A DNA stretch of 64,000 nt from Kitasatospora xanthocidica (GTDB lineage: Bacteria; Actinomycetota; Actinomycetes; Streptomycetales; Streptomycetaceae): contig NZ_BNBY01000007.1 of NCBI RefSeq assembly GCF_014656195.1, forward strand, positions 296,517-360,516. The letters are read 5' to 3'. The position numbers and the translations under genes were made by a program. Under the pieces are notes generated by a model that saw only the letters and a list, made by a program, of their open reading frames with translations, was not told where the DNA came from and ran no database searches. Shown piece after piece: positions 32,842 through 42,039 of this stretch; position 1 is the stretch's first letter, and each line of letters starts with the position of its first letter.

Positions 32842-33551
32842 GCCGCGAAGGGTTCGCGGCCAGGCTGCACGACCTGCGCGGACGGTACTGGGACACCCAC
32901 CCGTTCCACCTGCGCCTGCACTCCGGTGGCTGCACGCCACCGGAGCTGCGGCGCTGGGTCGCCAACCGCTGGTACTACCAGCTGTGCCTGACCCGCAAGA
33001 ACGCCGCGATCATCGCCAACTGCCCGCTCCCGGAGGTCCGTCGCTCCTGGGCGGGCCGGCTCGGCTACCAGGACGGGACCGGCGACGGCGGAACCGGCGG
33101 CAGCGACGGGACCGGCGACGGCGGCGAGGGCGGGCTGGCCGACTGGCTGGTACTCGCCGAGGCGGTCGGCCTGGACCGCGCCGAGGTCCTCGACGAACGG
33201 CACGTCGCCCGCGGGGTGCGCTTCGCCGTCGACGGCTACCTGCACTTCTGCCAGACCCGGCCCTGGACCGAGGGCGTCGCGGCGGCGCTCACCGAGATGT
33301 TCTCGCCCGACCACATGGCCGACCGGGTCACCGCCTGGCGCGAGCACTACCGCTGGATCGACCCGGCCGGGTACGCCTACTTCGAGCACCGCATCCCGGT
33401 CGCCCGCGCGGACAGCGCCCGCACCCTGGAACTCGTCCTGGACCACTGCGTCACCGAAGCCCAGCAGCAGGCCGCCGTGGACGCGCTGGCCTTCAAGTGC
33501 GAGGTGCTGCGGGCCATGCTGGACGCCGTCGACTACGGGGCCGACCGGTGA
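32826..33551 (+). CDS. pqqC: Pyrroloquinoline-quinone synthase PqqC
   Basis: The 241-residue protein has the PqqC signatures YWDTHPFHLRLHSG, LRRWVANRWYYQ, KNAAIIANC, and EMFSPDHMADRVTAWREHYRWID, and the ending VDALAFKCEVLRAMLDAVDY. PqqC catalyses the last, cofactor-free oxidation and ring closure of PQQ. A GTGDGGTGGSDGTGDGGEGG insertion around residues 80-100, encoded by two 20-bp repeats (33072-33091 and 33105-33124), is unusual. GTG 32826 overlaps pqqA; its stop overlaps the next gene (GTGA). Confidence 0.95.
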   Translation: MARPLSREGFAARLHDLRGRYWDTHPFHLRLHSGGCTPPELRRWVANRWYYQLCLTRKNAAIIANCPLPEVRRSWAGRLGYQDGTGDGGTGGSDGTGDGGEGGLADWLVLAEAVGLDRAEVLDERHVARGVRFAVDGYLHFCQTRPWTEGVAAALTEMFSPDHMADRVTAWREHYRWIDPAGYAYFEHRIPVARADSARTLELVLDHCVTEAQQQAAVDALAFKCEVLRAMLDAVDYGADR

Positions 33552-34972
33552 CCGCCGACCCGGCTGCCCCGGCACCCCCGGCGCTCCCGACCGAGAGCGC
33601 CGTCCCCGGTCTGCGCGCGGGCGTCCGGCTGGTGCACGACCCGGCCCGCGGCCGGCCCGCGCTGCTCCACCCCGAGGGCGTGCTGCTGCTCAACGACACC
33701 GCCGCCGCCGTCCTGCGGCACTGCGACGGGCGCCGGGACGCACGGTCCGTCACCGCGCGGCTCGCCGAGGAGTACGACGGGGTGGTCGGCGCGCAGGTGG
33801 ACGCCCTGCTCGCCGACCTCGCCGACCGGCGGTTGCTCGCCCTGGACGGGACCGGCGCCCCCGTCCTGCCCTCCACCGCCGCCGCCGCGCCGCCCGGCAC
33901 CACCGTCCGCGCACCCGCCCCGCTCGGGCTGATCGCCGAACTCACCTACCGCTGCCCGCTCCAGTGCACCTACTGCGCCAATCCGCTCGAACTCGCCCGC
34001 TACCGCGCGGAGCTGGACACCGGCCAGTGGCTGCGCGTCCTCGACCAGGCCCGCGGGCTCGGCGTGCTCCAGCTGCACCTCACCGGCGGCGAGCCGCTGC
34101 TCCGCCCCGACCTGGCGCAACTCGTCGCGCACGCCCGAGACTTGGGCCTCTACACGAACCTGGTCAGCAGCGGCATCCCGCTGGCCGCCGGGCGCGCCGC
34201 CGAACTCGCCGGGGCGGGCCTCGACCATGTGCAGCTCTCGTTCCAGGACGCCGAACCGCGCCACGCCGACGCCGTCGCCGGGCTCGCCGCCCACGACCGG
34301 AAGCTCGCCGCGGCGCGGCAGTTCACCTCCGCCGGCCTGCCGCTGACCGTCAACGCCGTACTGCACCGGGGCAATCTGGCCCGGCTCGGCGCCCTCACCG
34401 ACCAGGCGGTCGCGCTGGGCGCCGACCGGGTCGAACTCGCCCACGTCCAGTACTACGGCTGGGCCTGGCGCAACCGGGCCCACCTCGCGCCCAGCGAGGA
34501 GCAGGTCCGGCAGGCCGAACGGGACGTCGCCGCCGCCCGGCAGCGCCACGGCGGACGGATCGAGATCGTGCACGTCGCCGCCGACCTGCACGGCGGCACG
34601 GTGAAGCCGTGCATGAACGGCTGGGGGCAGGAGCAGCTGGCGGTGGCCCCCAACGGCGACGTGCTGCCCTGCCTCGCCGCCGCCCAGCTGCCCGGCCTGA
34701 CGGTGCCCAACGCCGTCACCGACGAACTGGCCGCGAGCTGGCACGACTCGCCCGCGTTCAACCGGTTCCGGGGCACCGACTGGATGCCGGAGCCGTGCCG
34801 CAGCTGCGGACTGCGCGAACTGGACCACGGCGGCTGCCGCTGCCAGGCCTACCAGTTCACCGGCGATCCGGCCGCGACCGACCCGGCGTGCCACCTCTCG
34901 CCGCACCACCACCTGGTCACCGACCCGGTGCCGCTCGGCGAAGCGGCCCCCGCGCCGCGCCGCTTCCGCTAG
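33548..34972 (+). CDS. pqqE: PqqD-PqqE fusion (PQQ radical SAM enzyme with peptide chaperone)
   Basis: The 474-residue protein starts with a PqqD RiPP-recognition domain (residues ~15-95: VRLVHDPARGRPALLHPEGVLLLNDTAAAVL, here cited by position, and DALLADLADRRLL), then a linker and a PqqE radical SAM domain with the CxxxCxxC motif CPLQCTYC (about residue 136-143), GGEPLLRPDL, and a SPASM domain rich in Cys (CMNGW, CLAA, CRSCGLRELDHGGCRCQ). PqqE forms the Glu-Tyr carbon bond in PqqA, guided by PqqD. The fusion makes chaperone and enzyme one chain. The start overlaps pqqC by GTGA. Confidence 0.95.
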   Translation: MTADPAAPAPPALPTESAVPGLRAGVRLVHDPARGRPALLHPEGVLLLNDTAAAVLRHCDGRRDARSVTARLAEEYDGVVGAQVDALLADLADRRLLALDGTGAPVLPSTAAAAPPGTTVRAPAPLGLIAELTYRCPLQCTYCANPLELARYRAELDTGQWLRVLDQARGLGVLQLHLTGGEPLLRPDLAQLVAHARDLGLYTNLVSSGIPLAAGRAAELAGAGLDHVQLSFQDAEPRHADAVAGLAAHDRKLAAARQFTSAGLPLTVNAVLHRGNLARLGALTDQAVALGADRVELAHVQYYGWAWRNRAHLAPSEEQVRQAERDVAAARQRHGGRIEIVHVAADLHGGTVKPCMNGWGQEQLAVAPNGDVLPCLAAAQLPGLTVPNAVTDELAASWHDSPAFNRFRGTDWMPEPCRSCGLRELDHGGCRCQAYQFTGDPAATDPACHLSPHHHLVTDPVPLGEAAPAPRRFR

Positions 34973-35022
34973 ACCGCCCCGATCGACGCCTTTATCCTTA
35001 ATCCCCCTACCAGGAGGGCGAG

Positions 35023-35931
35023 TTGAAGATCAGGCTGCTCGGGACGGCCGCCGGCGGCGGCCTGCCGCAGTGGAACTGCGGCTGCGTCGACTGCACCGCC
35101 GCCCGCCGTACCGGCGCCGCCCGCAGCCAGGACTGCCTGGCGGTCAGCGGCGACGGCCGGGCCTGGTACCTGGTCAACGCCTCCCCCGACCTGCGGTCCC
35201 AGCTGCTCACGGCCCCGGAACTCGCTCCCGCCCCGGGGACCCGGGACACCCCGCTCCACGGCGTCCTGCTGACCAGCGGCGAACTCGACCACACCATCGG
35301 GCTGTTGACCCTGCGCGAGGCCGCCGCCCTGACCGTCCACGCCACCGCGCCGGTACGCCGCGCCCTCCACAGCGCCTTCCCCGTGGGCCCGCTGCTCGCG
35401 CCGTACACCAAGGCCCAGTGGCACACCGTCACCCCGGGCGAGCCCGTGCAGCTCGCCGGCGGACTGCGCGCGGACCCGTTCGCACTCGGCGGCAAGCGCC
35501 CCCGGTACGCGGCCGACCTGCCGGGCGAGGACGGGCCGGACCGTACGGACTGGGTGACCGGCTACCGGTTCACCGAGCAGGACGGCGGGGCCTGCGCCGT
35601 GTACGCCCCGGGGCTGGCCGACTGGACCCCGGCCGTGGACCGCGCGGTCGCCGGGGCGGACGTGGTCCTCCTCGACGGCACCTTCAGCACCGCCGACGAG
35701 CTCGCCGAGCGGACCGGCGGTGCCCGCCGCTCACCCGGCATGGGCCACCTCGCCGTCCGGGACTCACTCCCCCACCTCGCCCGCAACCCCGGGCCCCGCT
35801 ACCTCTACACCCACCTCAACAACACCAACCCGCTGGCCCACCCCGCCTCCCCCGGGACGGCGGGCCTCCTGGCGGAGCTGGCGGCGGCCGGCGCGGCGGT
35901 CGCCGAGGACGGCCTGCTGCTCGAACTCTGA
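35023..35931 (+). CDS. pqqB: PqqB, metallo-beta-lactamase-fold PQQ biosynthesis protein
   Basis: The 302-residue protein has the PqqB start (MKIRLLGTAAGGGLPQWNC, TTG start), ARSQDCLAVS, ASPDLRSQL, LTSGELDHTIGLLTLRE and LYTHLNNTNP segments. PqqB is an iron-dependent hydroxylase that oxidises the diamino-acid intermediate. AGGAGG lies 5-10 nt upstream of TTG 35023. It closes the operon; no protease-type pqqF/G is present, so a general protease may release the peptide. A 16-bp hairpin follows. Confidence 0.94.
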   Translation: MKIRLLGTAAGGGLPQWNCGCVDCTAARRTGAARSQDCLAVSGDGRAWYLVNASPDLRSQLLTAPELAPAPGTRDTPLHGVLLTSGELDHTIGLLTLREAAALTVHATAPVRRALHSAFPVGPLLAPYTKAQWHTVTPGEPVQLAGGLRADPFALGGKRPRYAADLPGEDGPDRTDWVTGYRFTEQDGGACAVYAPGLADWTPAVDRAVAGADVVLLDGTFSTADELAERTGGARRSPGMGHLAVRDSLPHLARNPGPRYLYTHLNNTNPLAHPASPGTAGLLAELAAAGAAVAEDGLLLEL

Positions 35932-35965
35932 TCAGCCCGTACGGCGGCCCCCGCACCGCACGACG

Positions 35966-36002
35966 AGGGCGTGCCCGACCGTCGACCGGTCGGGCACGCC
36001 CT
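35966..36002. terminator. Bidirectional terminator between pqqB and the beta-propeller gene
   Basis: AGGGCGTGCCCGACCG (35966-35981) pairs perfectly with 35987-36002 around TCGAC. It lies between convergent stops at 35931 and 36020. Confidence 0.85.
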
Positions 36003-36019
36003 GGAACGTCCCGCGTCGC

Positions 36020-37660
36020 CTACTGGGCCCCGAAGGCCACCAGGTGGCCGTCCCTGGTCCCGACGTAGACCCGGCCGCCGTCGACCGCCGGGACGACGAA
36101 CTTGGCCGCCGTGCCGATCGGGAAGGACCGGCGCAGGTGCATGGTGCCGTTGACGGGCACCGCGTCGTAGACCCGCAGTTCACCGCCGACGCCACCGGCC
36201 CCGGAGCCGGACCAGACCGCCCAGACCAGCGCGGAGCCGGGGCTCGTGCCGTTGGAGGTGACCACCGGGGATCCGGAGCCGTACCCGAAGCCCTCGTTGC
36301 TGGTGCCCACACTGGTCAGGGTCGGGACGCCGGCGCCGTTCAGCCCGAACTTCAGCGCGCGCAACGGGGAGCGGCCGTTGCCGGTGTCGGTGGCCACCGT
36401 GTAGACGTAGCCGCCGCCACCGCCGAACACGGCCGGGTGGCCCCAGACGCCCTCGAAGGGCCCGGCCATGCTCACCGGGTTGTCGGTGCCGTTCGGGCCC
36501 TGGCCCATGCCGCCCAGGTTGTCCCGGTCCAGCAGGAAGACCCGGCCGTCCTTGCCGACCTCGACCAGCAGGTGCGGGTGCGCGGTGCTGCCGAAGCCGT
36601 TCGGCAGGCCGACCGGGCCGCCCGAACCGAGGTCGGTGTCGTTGATGTCCATGGTCCGGTTGTCGGTCGGGCTGAAGAAGTCCTTGGCGGTGAGGCTGCC
36701 GTCGCCGTTCACGCCGAGCCGGACCACCGACTCGCCGAGGTGGCCGGGCGGCTGGTTGCCGGGGCCGGGGCTCGGCGAGGCGCCCGTGCCGGCGCCGTTG
36801 CCGGTGGTGAGGAAGATCCGGCCGGAGCCGTCCGAGACCAGCCCGCCGCCGCTGTGCCAGATGCCGGCCTCCTGGGTGTCCGAGCCGGCCTCGGCGGACC
36901 ACAGGGTGAGGCTGCGGGTGCCGGTGTTCACGCCGACCACCTGGCCGACGTACGGGCCGGTGTCGCAGTAGGAGGCGAAGGCGGCGTACACCGCGCCGTT
37001 CATCAGCAGCAGGCCGGGACGCTGCGCGGCGGTGAACGCGTTGAACGGGTGGCCGGGGCTGTTGGTCGGCGTGCCCTGGATGGTCACCGGCCAGCCCGCG
37101 CGCTCGATGCCCGTGGAGGCGCTCATCGCGTGGACGTACCAGTGCGGGTGCTGGACGTCCGGCCCGTCGTTGACCTTGCTGGTGAGGTAGACGGTGTTGG
37201 ACGCCGGGTCGTACACCGGGGTGGAGGTGATCCCGGTGTACGCGGCCGGGTCGTTGCAGTGGACGGACGAAGTGGGCCAGGCCTGGCCGACCTGGCGGGT
37301 CCAGTTGGTCTTCCCGGTGACGCGGTCGATGCCGTAGACGTAGTTGTTCTCGGTCGCGACGACCACGTTCGTGCCGGTGACCAGCGGCTGGGCCAGCACC
37401 GACCCGTTCACCGGGGTGGACCAGCGCCGGCCGAAGCCCGCGGCGGACACCTGGGCGGGCGACAGGTTCGGCTCGTTCGCGTCCCACCCGGTGCGCTTGT
37501 TGTTGAACGAGATGGTGCTCTCGACGGCCTGAGCCGGCGTCGCGAACCCGAACAGCAGCAGGCCCGCCGCGGCCGCTGCCCCCGCCTTCAGCCGCAGCAG
37601 CGCCCGCCCCCTCCTCCCTCCCCTGCCGTGCCGGTGTGTCGGTGAACTGAGTAGCGTCAT
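36020..37660 (-). CDS. Secreted PQQ-type beta-propeller repeat protein
   Basis: The 546-residue protein has a signal peptide (LLRLKAGAAAAAGLLLFGFATPAQA, residues ~20-44, given in parts) and a propeller with repeated TPVY, VYGIDRVTGKTNWTRQV, GRIFLTTGNGAGTG, and VFLLDRDNLGG blades. Homologues are labelled PQQ-binding-like quinoproteins or pyrrolo-quinoline quinone repeat proteins. Canonical PQQ ligand residues (the disulfide CC and Asp/Asn metal ligands) are not obvious, so true PQQ binding is unproven. It is convergent with pqqB, which makes it the only candidate PQQ user in the window. Confidence 0.85.
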   Translation of the reverse strand: MTLLSSPTHRHGRGGRRGRALLRLKAGAAAAAGLLLFGFATPAQAVESTISFNNKRTGWDANEPNLSPAQVSAAGFGRRWSTPVNGSVLAQPLVTGTNVVVATENNYVYGIDRVTGKTNWTRQVGQAWPTSSVHCNDPAAYTGITSTPVYDPASNTVYLTSKVNDGPDVQHPHWYVHAMSASTGIERAGWPVTIQGTPTNSPGHPFNAFTAAQRPGLLLMNGAVYAAFASYCDTGPYVGQVVGVNTGTRSLTLWSAEAGSDTQEAGIWHSGGGLVSDGSGRIFLTTGNGAGTGASPSPGPGNQPPGHLGESVVRLGVNGDGSLTAKDFFSPTDNRTMDINDTDLGSGGPVGLPNGFGSTAHPHLLVEVGKDGRVFLLDRDNLGGMGQGPNGTDNPVSMAGPFEGVWGHPAVFGGGGGYVYTVATDTGNGRSPLRALKFGLNGAGVPTLTSVGTSNEGFGYGSGSPVVTSNGTSPGSALVWAVWSGSGAGGVGGELRVYDAVPVNGTMHLRRSFPIGTAAKFVVPAVDGGRVYVGTRDGHLVAFGAQ

Positions 37661-37858
37661 GTGCTCCGCCCTGGTCTCCGGTGTGCATGGACGTCGAGGT
37701 CCCGGCCGAGGGCCCATTGTGAGGACGGCACACCGGATCCCCGGTGATCTGCGGCGCGACGCGGCAGAGGCTTCATGCGAGGGGAGCAGCCGCGCCGCCC
37801 GCCGGGCGGCCACCGCACTCACCGTCAGGGCCCCTGGCGGGTGCGCCATCATGGCGCC

Positions 37859-39559
37859 ATGGCAGATGAAACGATCACCGCTCGCACCATCGCCGACCGC
37901 CACCTCGACCAGGTGGCCGCCCACGACCCGGTCAGCGCCGCCTGGTTGGGCCTGCACCCGGGCGACGACCGGCAGCCGGACCTCTCACCGGACGGGTTCG
38001 AGGCGCTCGCCGACCTCGCCCGCCACACCCTCACCGCACTCGACGCCGCCCCCACCACCGCCACCCCCGTGGCCGACCCCGCGACCGACCCCGCCGACCG
38101 GGCCTGCGCCCGGCTGCTCCGCGAACGCCTGACCGCCGAGCTCGCCGTCCACGACTCCGGCGAGAACTACCGGCAGCTGCGCAACATCGCCGCACACGTC
38201 CACAGCGTCCGGGACGTCTTCACCTACATGCCGACCGACACCGACGGCGACTGGGCCGCGGTCGCCGGCCGGATGCGCAACCTGCCCGCCGCCCTCCACG
38301 GGTACCGCGCGACCCTCACCGAGGGGATGGGCCGGCGCCTGCTCGTCGCCCCCCGCCAGGCCGCCGCCGTCGTCGACCAGCTGACCGCCTGGACCGGCGA
38401 GGGCACCGGCGGCGCCGGCTGGTTCGCCGACTTCGTCACCCCCGGCCCCGAACGGCTGCGCGGCGAACTCGACACCGCCGCCCTCGGCGCCACCGCCGCC
38501 GTCGCCGACTTCCGCGACTGGCTGCGCGACACCTACGCGCCGGCCACCGCCGACACCCCGGACGCCGTCGGCCGGGACCGCTACCGGATCGCCGTACGCC
38601 ACCACACCGGCGCCGACGTCGACCTGGACGAGGCCTACGCCTGGGCCTGGGAGGAGTTCCGCCGGACGGCCGCCGAGATGCGCGCCGAAGCCGAACGCGT
38701 CCTGCCCGGAGCGGGCGTCCTCGCGGCGATGCGCCACCTGGAGGAGCACGGCCACACCGTCCGAGGCGAGGAGGCCGTCCAGGACTGGCTGCAGCAGGTC
38801 ATGGACCGGGCGATCACCGCCCTCGACGGCACCCACTTCGACATCACCGGACCGCTGCGCCAGGTGGAGTCCCGGCTCGCGCCCGCCGGCAGCGCCGCCT
38901 CCCCCTACTACTCCGGGCCCAGCCTCGACTTCAGCCGCCCCGGCCGCACCTACTTCCCCACCCTCGGACGGGACTCCTTCCCCACCTGGCAGCTCGTCAG
39001 CATCTGGTACCACGAGGGCGTTCCCGGCCACCACCTGCAACTCGCCCAGTGGGTCGCCCTCGCCGACCGGCTCAGCCGCTACCAGACCACCCTGGGCATG
39101 GTCAGCGCCAACGTCGAGGGCTGGGCCCTGTACGCCGAACGCCTGATGGACGAGCTCGGCTTCCTCGACGACCCGGCCAACCGCCTCGGCTTCCTCGACG
39201 AACAGATGCTGCGCACCATCCGGGTGATCATCGACATCGGCATGCACCTCGGCCTGACCGTCCCCGCCGACGCCGAGTTCCACCCCGGCGAGCGCTGGAC
39301 CCCGGAACTCGCCACCGAGTTCATGGCCACCTACAACGGCAGCCCCGCCGAACTGCGCGACAGCGAGATCGTCCGCTACCTCGGCTGGCCCGGCCAGGCC
39401 ATCGGCTACAAGCTCGGCGAACGCGCCTGGCTCCAGGGCCGCGAAGCCGCCCGCCGCCGCCACGGCGCCGCCTTCGACCTCAAGTCCTGGCACATGAAGG
39501 CCCTCGCCCAGGGCTCCCTCGGCCTCGACGACCTCGCCGGCGAACTCGCCGCGCTGTAG
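37859..39559 (+). CDS. DUF885 family protein, putative metallopeptidase
   Basis: The 566-residue protein has HEGVPGHHLQLAQ (about residue 391), an HExxxGHH pattern expected to bind zinc, a downstream glutamate (NVEGWALYAERLMDELGF) and an ending typical of DUF885. No signal peptide is visible. Family members are presumed zinc peptidases; a few act on peptides or esters. The start sits in a small palindrome (GGCGCCATGG). Two hairpins follow its stop. Confidence 0.9.
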   Translation: MADETITARTIADRHLDQVAAHDPVSAAWLGLHPGDDRQPDLSPDGFEALADLARHTLTALDAAPTTATPVADPATDPADRACARLLRERLTAELAVHDSGENYRQLRNIAAHVHSVRDVFTYMPTDTDGDWAAVAGRMRNLPAALHGYRATLTEGMGRRLLVAPRQAAAVVDQLTAWTGEGTGGAGWFADFVTPGPERLRGELDTAALGATAAVADFRDWLRDTYAPATADTPDAVGRDRYRIAVRHHTGADVDLDEAYAWAWEEFRRTAAEMRAEAERVLPGAGVLAAMRHLEEHGHTVRGEEAVQDWLQQVMDRAITALDGTHFDITGPLRQVESRLAPAGSAASPYYSGPSLDFSRPGRTYFPTLGRDSFPTWQLVSIWYHEGVPGHHLQLAQWVALADRLSRYQTTLGMVSANVEGWALYAERLMDELGFLDDPANRLGFLDEQMLRTIRVIIDIGMHLGLTVPADAEFHPGERWTPELATEFMATYNGSPAELRDSEIVRYLGWPGQAIGYKLGERAWLQGREAARRRHGAAFDLKSWHMKALAQGSLGLDDLAGELAAL

Positions 39560-39590
39560 GCCCCGTCCGCGCACCATCGCAGTACCTGCG

Positions 39591-39640
39591 CCAAACCCCA
39601 CGGAGATCCCCACCCCCTTTCACCCCACCGTGGGGTTTGG
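39591..39640. terminator. Inverted repeat after the DUF885 gene
   Basis: CCAAACCCCACGG (39591-39603) pairs exactly with 39628-39640 across a 24-nt loop. With the next hairpin it separates convergent genes. Confidence 0.65.
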
Positions 39641-39679
39641 CTCAACGAACCACGGCCCCGATGCCGAGAACCCAACCGT

Positions 39680-39708
39680 GGGGTGGCGGCGCTGAGGGCC
39701 GCCACCCC
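39680..39708. terminator. Hairpin before the GATase/AraC gene stop
   Basis: GGGGTGGCGGC (39680-39690) pairs with GCCGCCACCCC (39698-39708) around a 7-nt loop. It lies 41 bp after the AraC-type gene stop on the minus strand. Confidence 0.7.
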
Positions 39709-39748
39709 TCCCTCCCTCCGACTCGCCCTCGCCGACGGCGTCGGGTTC

Positions 39749-40708
39749 CTAGGCGTCCTCCCGGCCGCGGAAGGCTCGGCGGTACTCCCTCGGCGCGACG
39801 CCGACGCGGGCGGTGAAGACCGGGCGGAGGGAGACCGCCGAGGTGAAGCCGCAGCGGGTGGCGACGGTGTCGACGGGGAGGTCGGTCTCCTCCAGGAGGC
39901 GCTGGGCGGTGAGGACGCGCTGGTCGAGGAGCCAGCGGGTCGGGGTGGTGCCGGTGGTGGCGGTGAAGCGGCGGGCGAAGGTGCGGTCGGACATCAGAGC
40001 GGCGGCCGCCATGCGGGGGACGGTCCAGGGGCTGTCGAGGGAGGCGAGGATCTCGGCGCGGACCCGGGCGAGCGGGTCGTCGGCGGTGGGCTCCGGGACC
40101 GGGGTGGGGATGAACTGGGCCTGGCCGCCGGCCCGGAAGGGGGCGGTGACCATGGCGCGGGCGATGGTGGCGGCGGTCTGCTGGCCGTGGGCGGTGCGGA
40201 CGAGGTGGAGGCAGAGGTCGATGCCGGCCGCGACGCCGGCCGAGGTCCACAGGCCGTCCCCGCCGGTGAAGAGCACCTCGGGGCGGACCGTCACCGCCGG
40301 GAAGCGGCGGGCGAGTTCGGGGGCGAGCGCCCAGTGGGTGGTGGCCTCGCGGCCGTCGAGCAGGCCGGCTTCGGCGAGGACGAAGGCGCCCGCGCAGAGC
40401 GAGGCGACGGGGACCCCGCGGGCGCGGGCGGCCCGGAGGGCGGCGTGGACGGCGGGGTCGCGGGCGGCGTCCGGGTCCTCGATGCCGGGGACGACGACCA
40501 GGTCGCAGTCGGCGAGTGCGGAGAGCCCGTGGTCGGGGACGCGTTCCAGCCCGCCGCCCAGCCGTACCCGGGTGCCGTCGGGGCCGCAGACCCGCAGGTC
40601 GAAGGCGGGCAGGCCGGGCCGGGAGGTCCGGTTCGCCCACACCTCGCCGATCACCGCGTAGTCGAAGGCCCGGACACCGTCGAAGATCAAGCAGCCCACT
40701 GTGCGCAT
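39749..40708 (-). CDS. AraC-type regulator with DJ-1/PfpI-like domain (GlxA family)
   Basis: The 319-residue protein joins an N-terminal class I glutaminase-like domain (VVVPGIEDPD, nucleophile elbow VASLCAGAFVLAEAG at ~105) and a C-terminal pair of AraC HTHs (VPRMAAAALMSDRTFARRF and VDTVATRCGFTSAVSLRPVF). These GlxA-type regulators control nitrogen, amine or amide catabolism genes. The ATG is divergent from an isochorismatase-type hydrolase 95 bp away, which it probably activates. Confidence 0.93.
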   Translation of the reverse strand: MRTVGCLIFDGVRAFDYAVIGEVWANRTSRPGLPAFDLRVCGPDGTRVRLGGGLERVPDHGLSALADCDLVVVPGIEDPDAARDPAVHAALRAARARGVPVASLCAGAFVLAEAGLLDGREATTHWALAPELARRFPAVTVRPEVLFTGGDGLWTSAGVAAGIDLCLHLVRTAHGQQTAATIARAMVTAPFRAGGQAQFIPTPVPEPTADDPLARVRAEILASLDSPWTVPRMAAAALMSDRTFARRFTATTGTTPTRWLLDQRVLTAQRLLEETDLPVDTVATRCGFTSAVSLRPVFTARVGVAPREYRRAFRGREDA

Positions 40709-40803
40709 GACGGAAAGCTACGGCAGACCCGTGGCAGGAACCTATCGATGGGTGGCATCTCCGCCTCTCACGGCCCCGGCACCCGCCCGAGCACGATGGA
40801 CGC

Positions 40804-41397
40804 ATGAACACCGACGCCTTCGACGCCCCCCTCACCCTCGACTCCGACGCCGTCCTGCTGCTCATCGACGTCCAGCAGGGCTTCGAGGACCAGGACTACT
40901 GGGGCCCCCGCGACAACCCGCAGGCCGAACAGCGGATCGCCGAACTGATCGCCGCCTGGCAGGCCACCGGCCGCCCGATCGTCACCGTCCAGCACGCCTC
41001 CGCCGCCGGGCCGCTGGCGAAGGGCACGCCGGGGTACGAGCTGAAGGACTTCGTCGCGGAGGTCACCCCGGAGCTGCACGTCACCAAGACGGTGAACAGC
41101 GCCTTCTACGGCACCCCGGACCTGCACGCCTGGCTGCAGGAACGCGGCGCCCGCCAGCTGGTGGTCACCGGGATCATCACCAACGTGTGCAACGAGACCA
41201 CCGCCCGGATGGCCGGCAACCTCGGCTACGACGCGATCTTCCCGACCGACGCCATGCACTCCTTCGACATGACCGGCCCCGACGGCACCACCGTCCCGGC
41301 CGCCGACCTGGCCCGCGCCACCGCGACCACCCTGCACGCCATGCGGTTCGCCAAGGTGGTCACGACGGAGAAGGTCCTGGAGGCGGCCAAGGCCTGA
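40804..41397 (+). CDS. Isochorismatase-family cysteine hydrolase
   Basis: The 197-residue enzyme has the catalytic triad: Asp in LLLIDVQQGF (~20), Lys in VTKTVNSAF (~97) and Cys in IITNVCNETTAR (~128). Members hydrolyse amides such as nicotinamide, ureidoacrylate or N-carbamoyl compounds. It is divergent from the GATase/AraC regulator, a frequent pairing. Confidence 0.92.
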   Translation: MNTDAFDAPLTLDSDAVLLLIDVQQGFEDQDYWGPRDNPQAEQRIAELIAAWQATGRPIVTVQHASAAGPLAKGTPGYELKDFVAEVTPELHVTKTVNSAFYGTPDLHAWLQERGARQLVVTGIITNVCNETTARMAGNLGYDAIFPTDAMHSFDMTGPDGTTVPAADLARATATTLHAMRFAKVVTTEKVLEAAKA

Positions 41398-41401
41398 ACG
41401 A

Positions 41402-41926
41402 TCAGGCCCGGAGCAGCTGTTGGTACGCGTTGCCCTCCTCCGCGTTGAGCAGCACGTACGACGCCCCGAGGCCGAACGCGACCTCCCGCAGCCGTGCCAA
41501 CGCCTCGGCCTCGGTGGGCACGGAGAGGCCGAGCGCGGCGGCGGCCGCGTCCCGGTCGGCGTAGTGGCCGGGCTCCTCCTCCAGGTAGTCCTCGGCCGCC
41601 TCCGCGCTCTCCGCGACCGTGAGCCGCCGGCAGTCCCGCCACCACGGCACGGCCAGCAGCAGCCGGACCAGCTCCGGCAGTCCGACGGCGAGCAGGGCGG
41701 CGCCGCCCTCGGAGTCGGCGTACAGCACGGGCCGCTCCTCGCCGCCCTCGCCGCAGAGGAAGTAGGTGCCGCCCGCGCCGTCCTTGGCCACCGGCTCCAG
41801 GGCGGCGCCGGAGGCGAGCACCACCTCCTCGACGTGCTCGTAGCACCGGGAGGGGTCGAACTCGCCCGGCCAGGCCAGGTAGTCGGCGGCGACGGGGTTG
41901 GCGTGGATCGCGTCGAGGAGGGACAT
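41402..41926 (-). CDS. Hypothetical protein (174 aa), SUKH-like composition
   Basis: A mixed alpha/beta acidic protein with VLYADSEGGAALLAVGLPELVRLLL and VPWWRDCRRLT. The overall pattern recalls SUKH/immunity-like proteins, but no clear signature allows an assignment. ATG 41926 follows GGGTGG. It is convergent with the isochorismatase gene with 4 bp between stops. Confidence 0.75.
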   Translation of the reverse strand: MSLLDAIHANPVAADYLAWPGEFDPSRCYEHVEEVVLASGAALEPVAKDGAGGTYFLCGEGGEERPVLYADSEGGAALLAVGLPELVRLLLAVPWWRDCRRLTVAESAEAAEDYLEEEPGHYADRDAAAAALGLSVPTEAEALARLREVAFGLGASYVLLNAEEGNAYQQLLRA

Positions 41927-42039
41927 GGCGGCCACCCTACGGCGCGCCGCCGACACGGCCCCTGGCGGTCGCGCCCCTGACCGACGGATGCTCAGCTGAC
42001 GAGCACTCAGGTCGCCAGCCCGCTCAGGCCGACGTGAGC

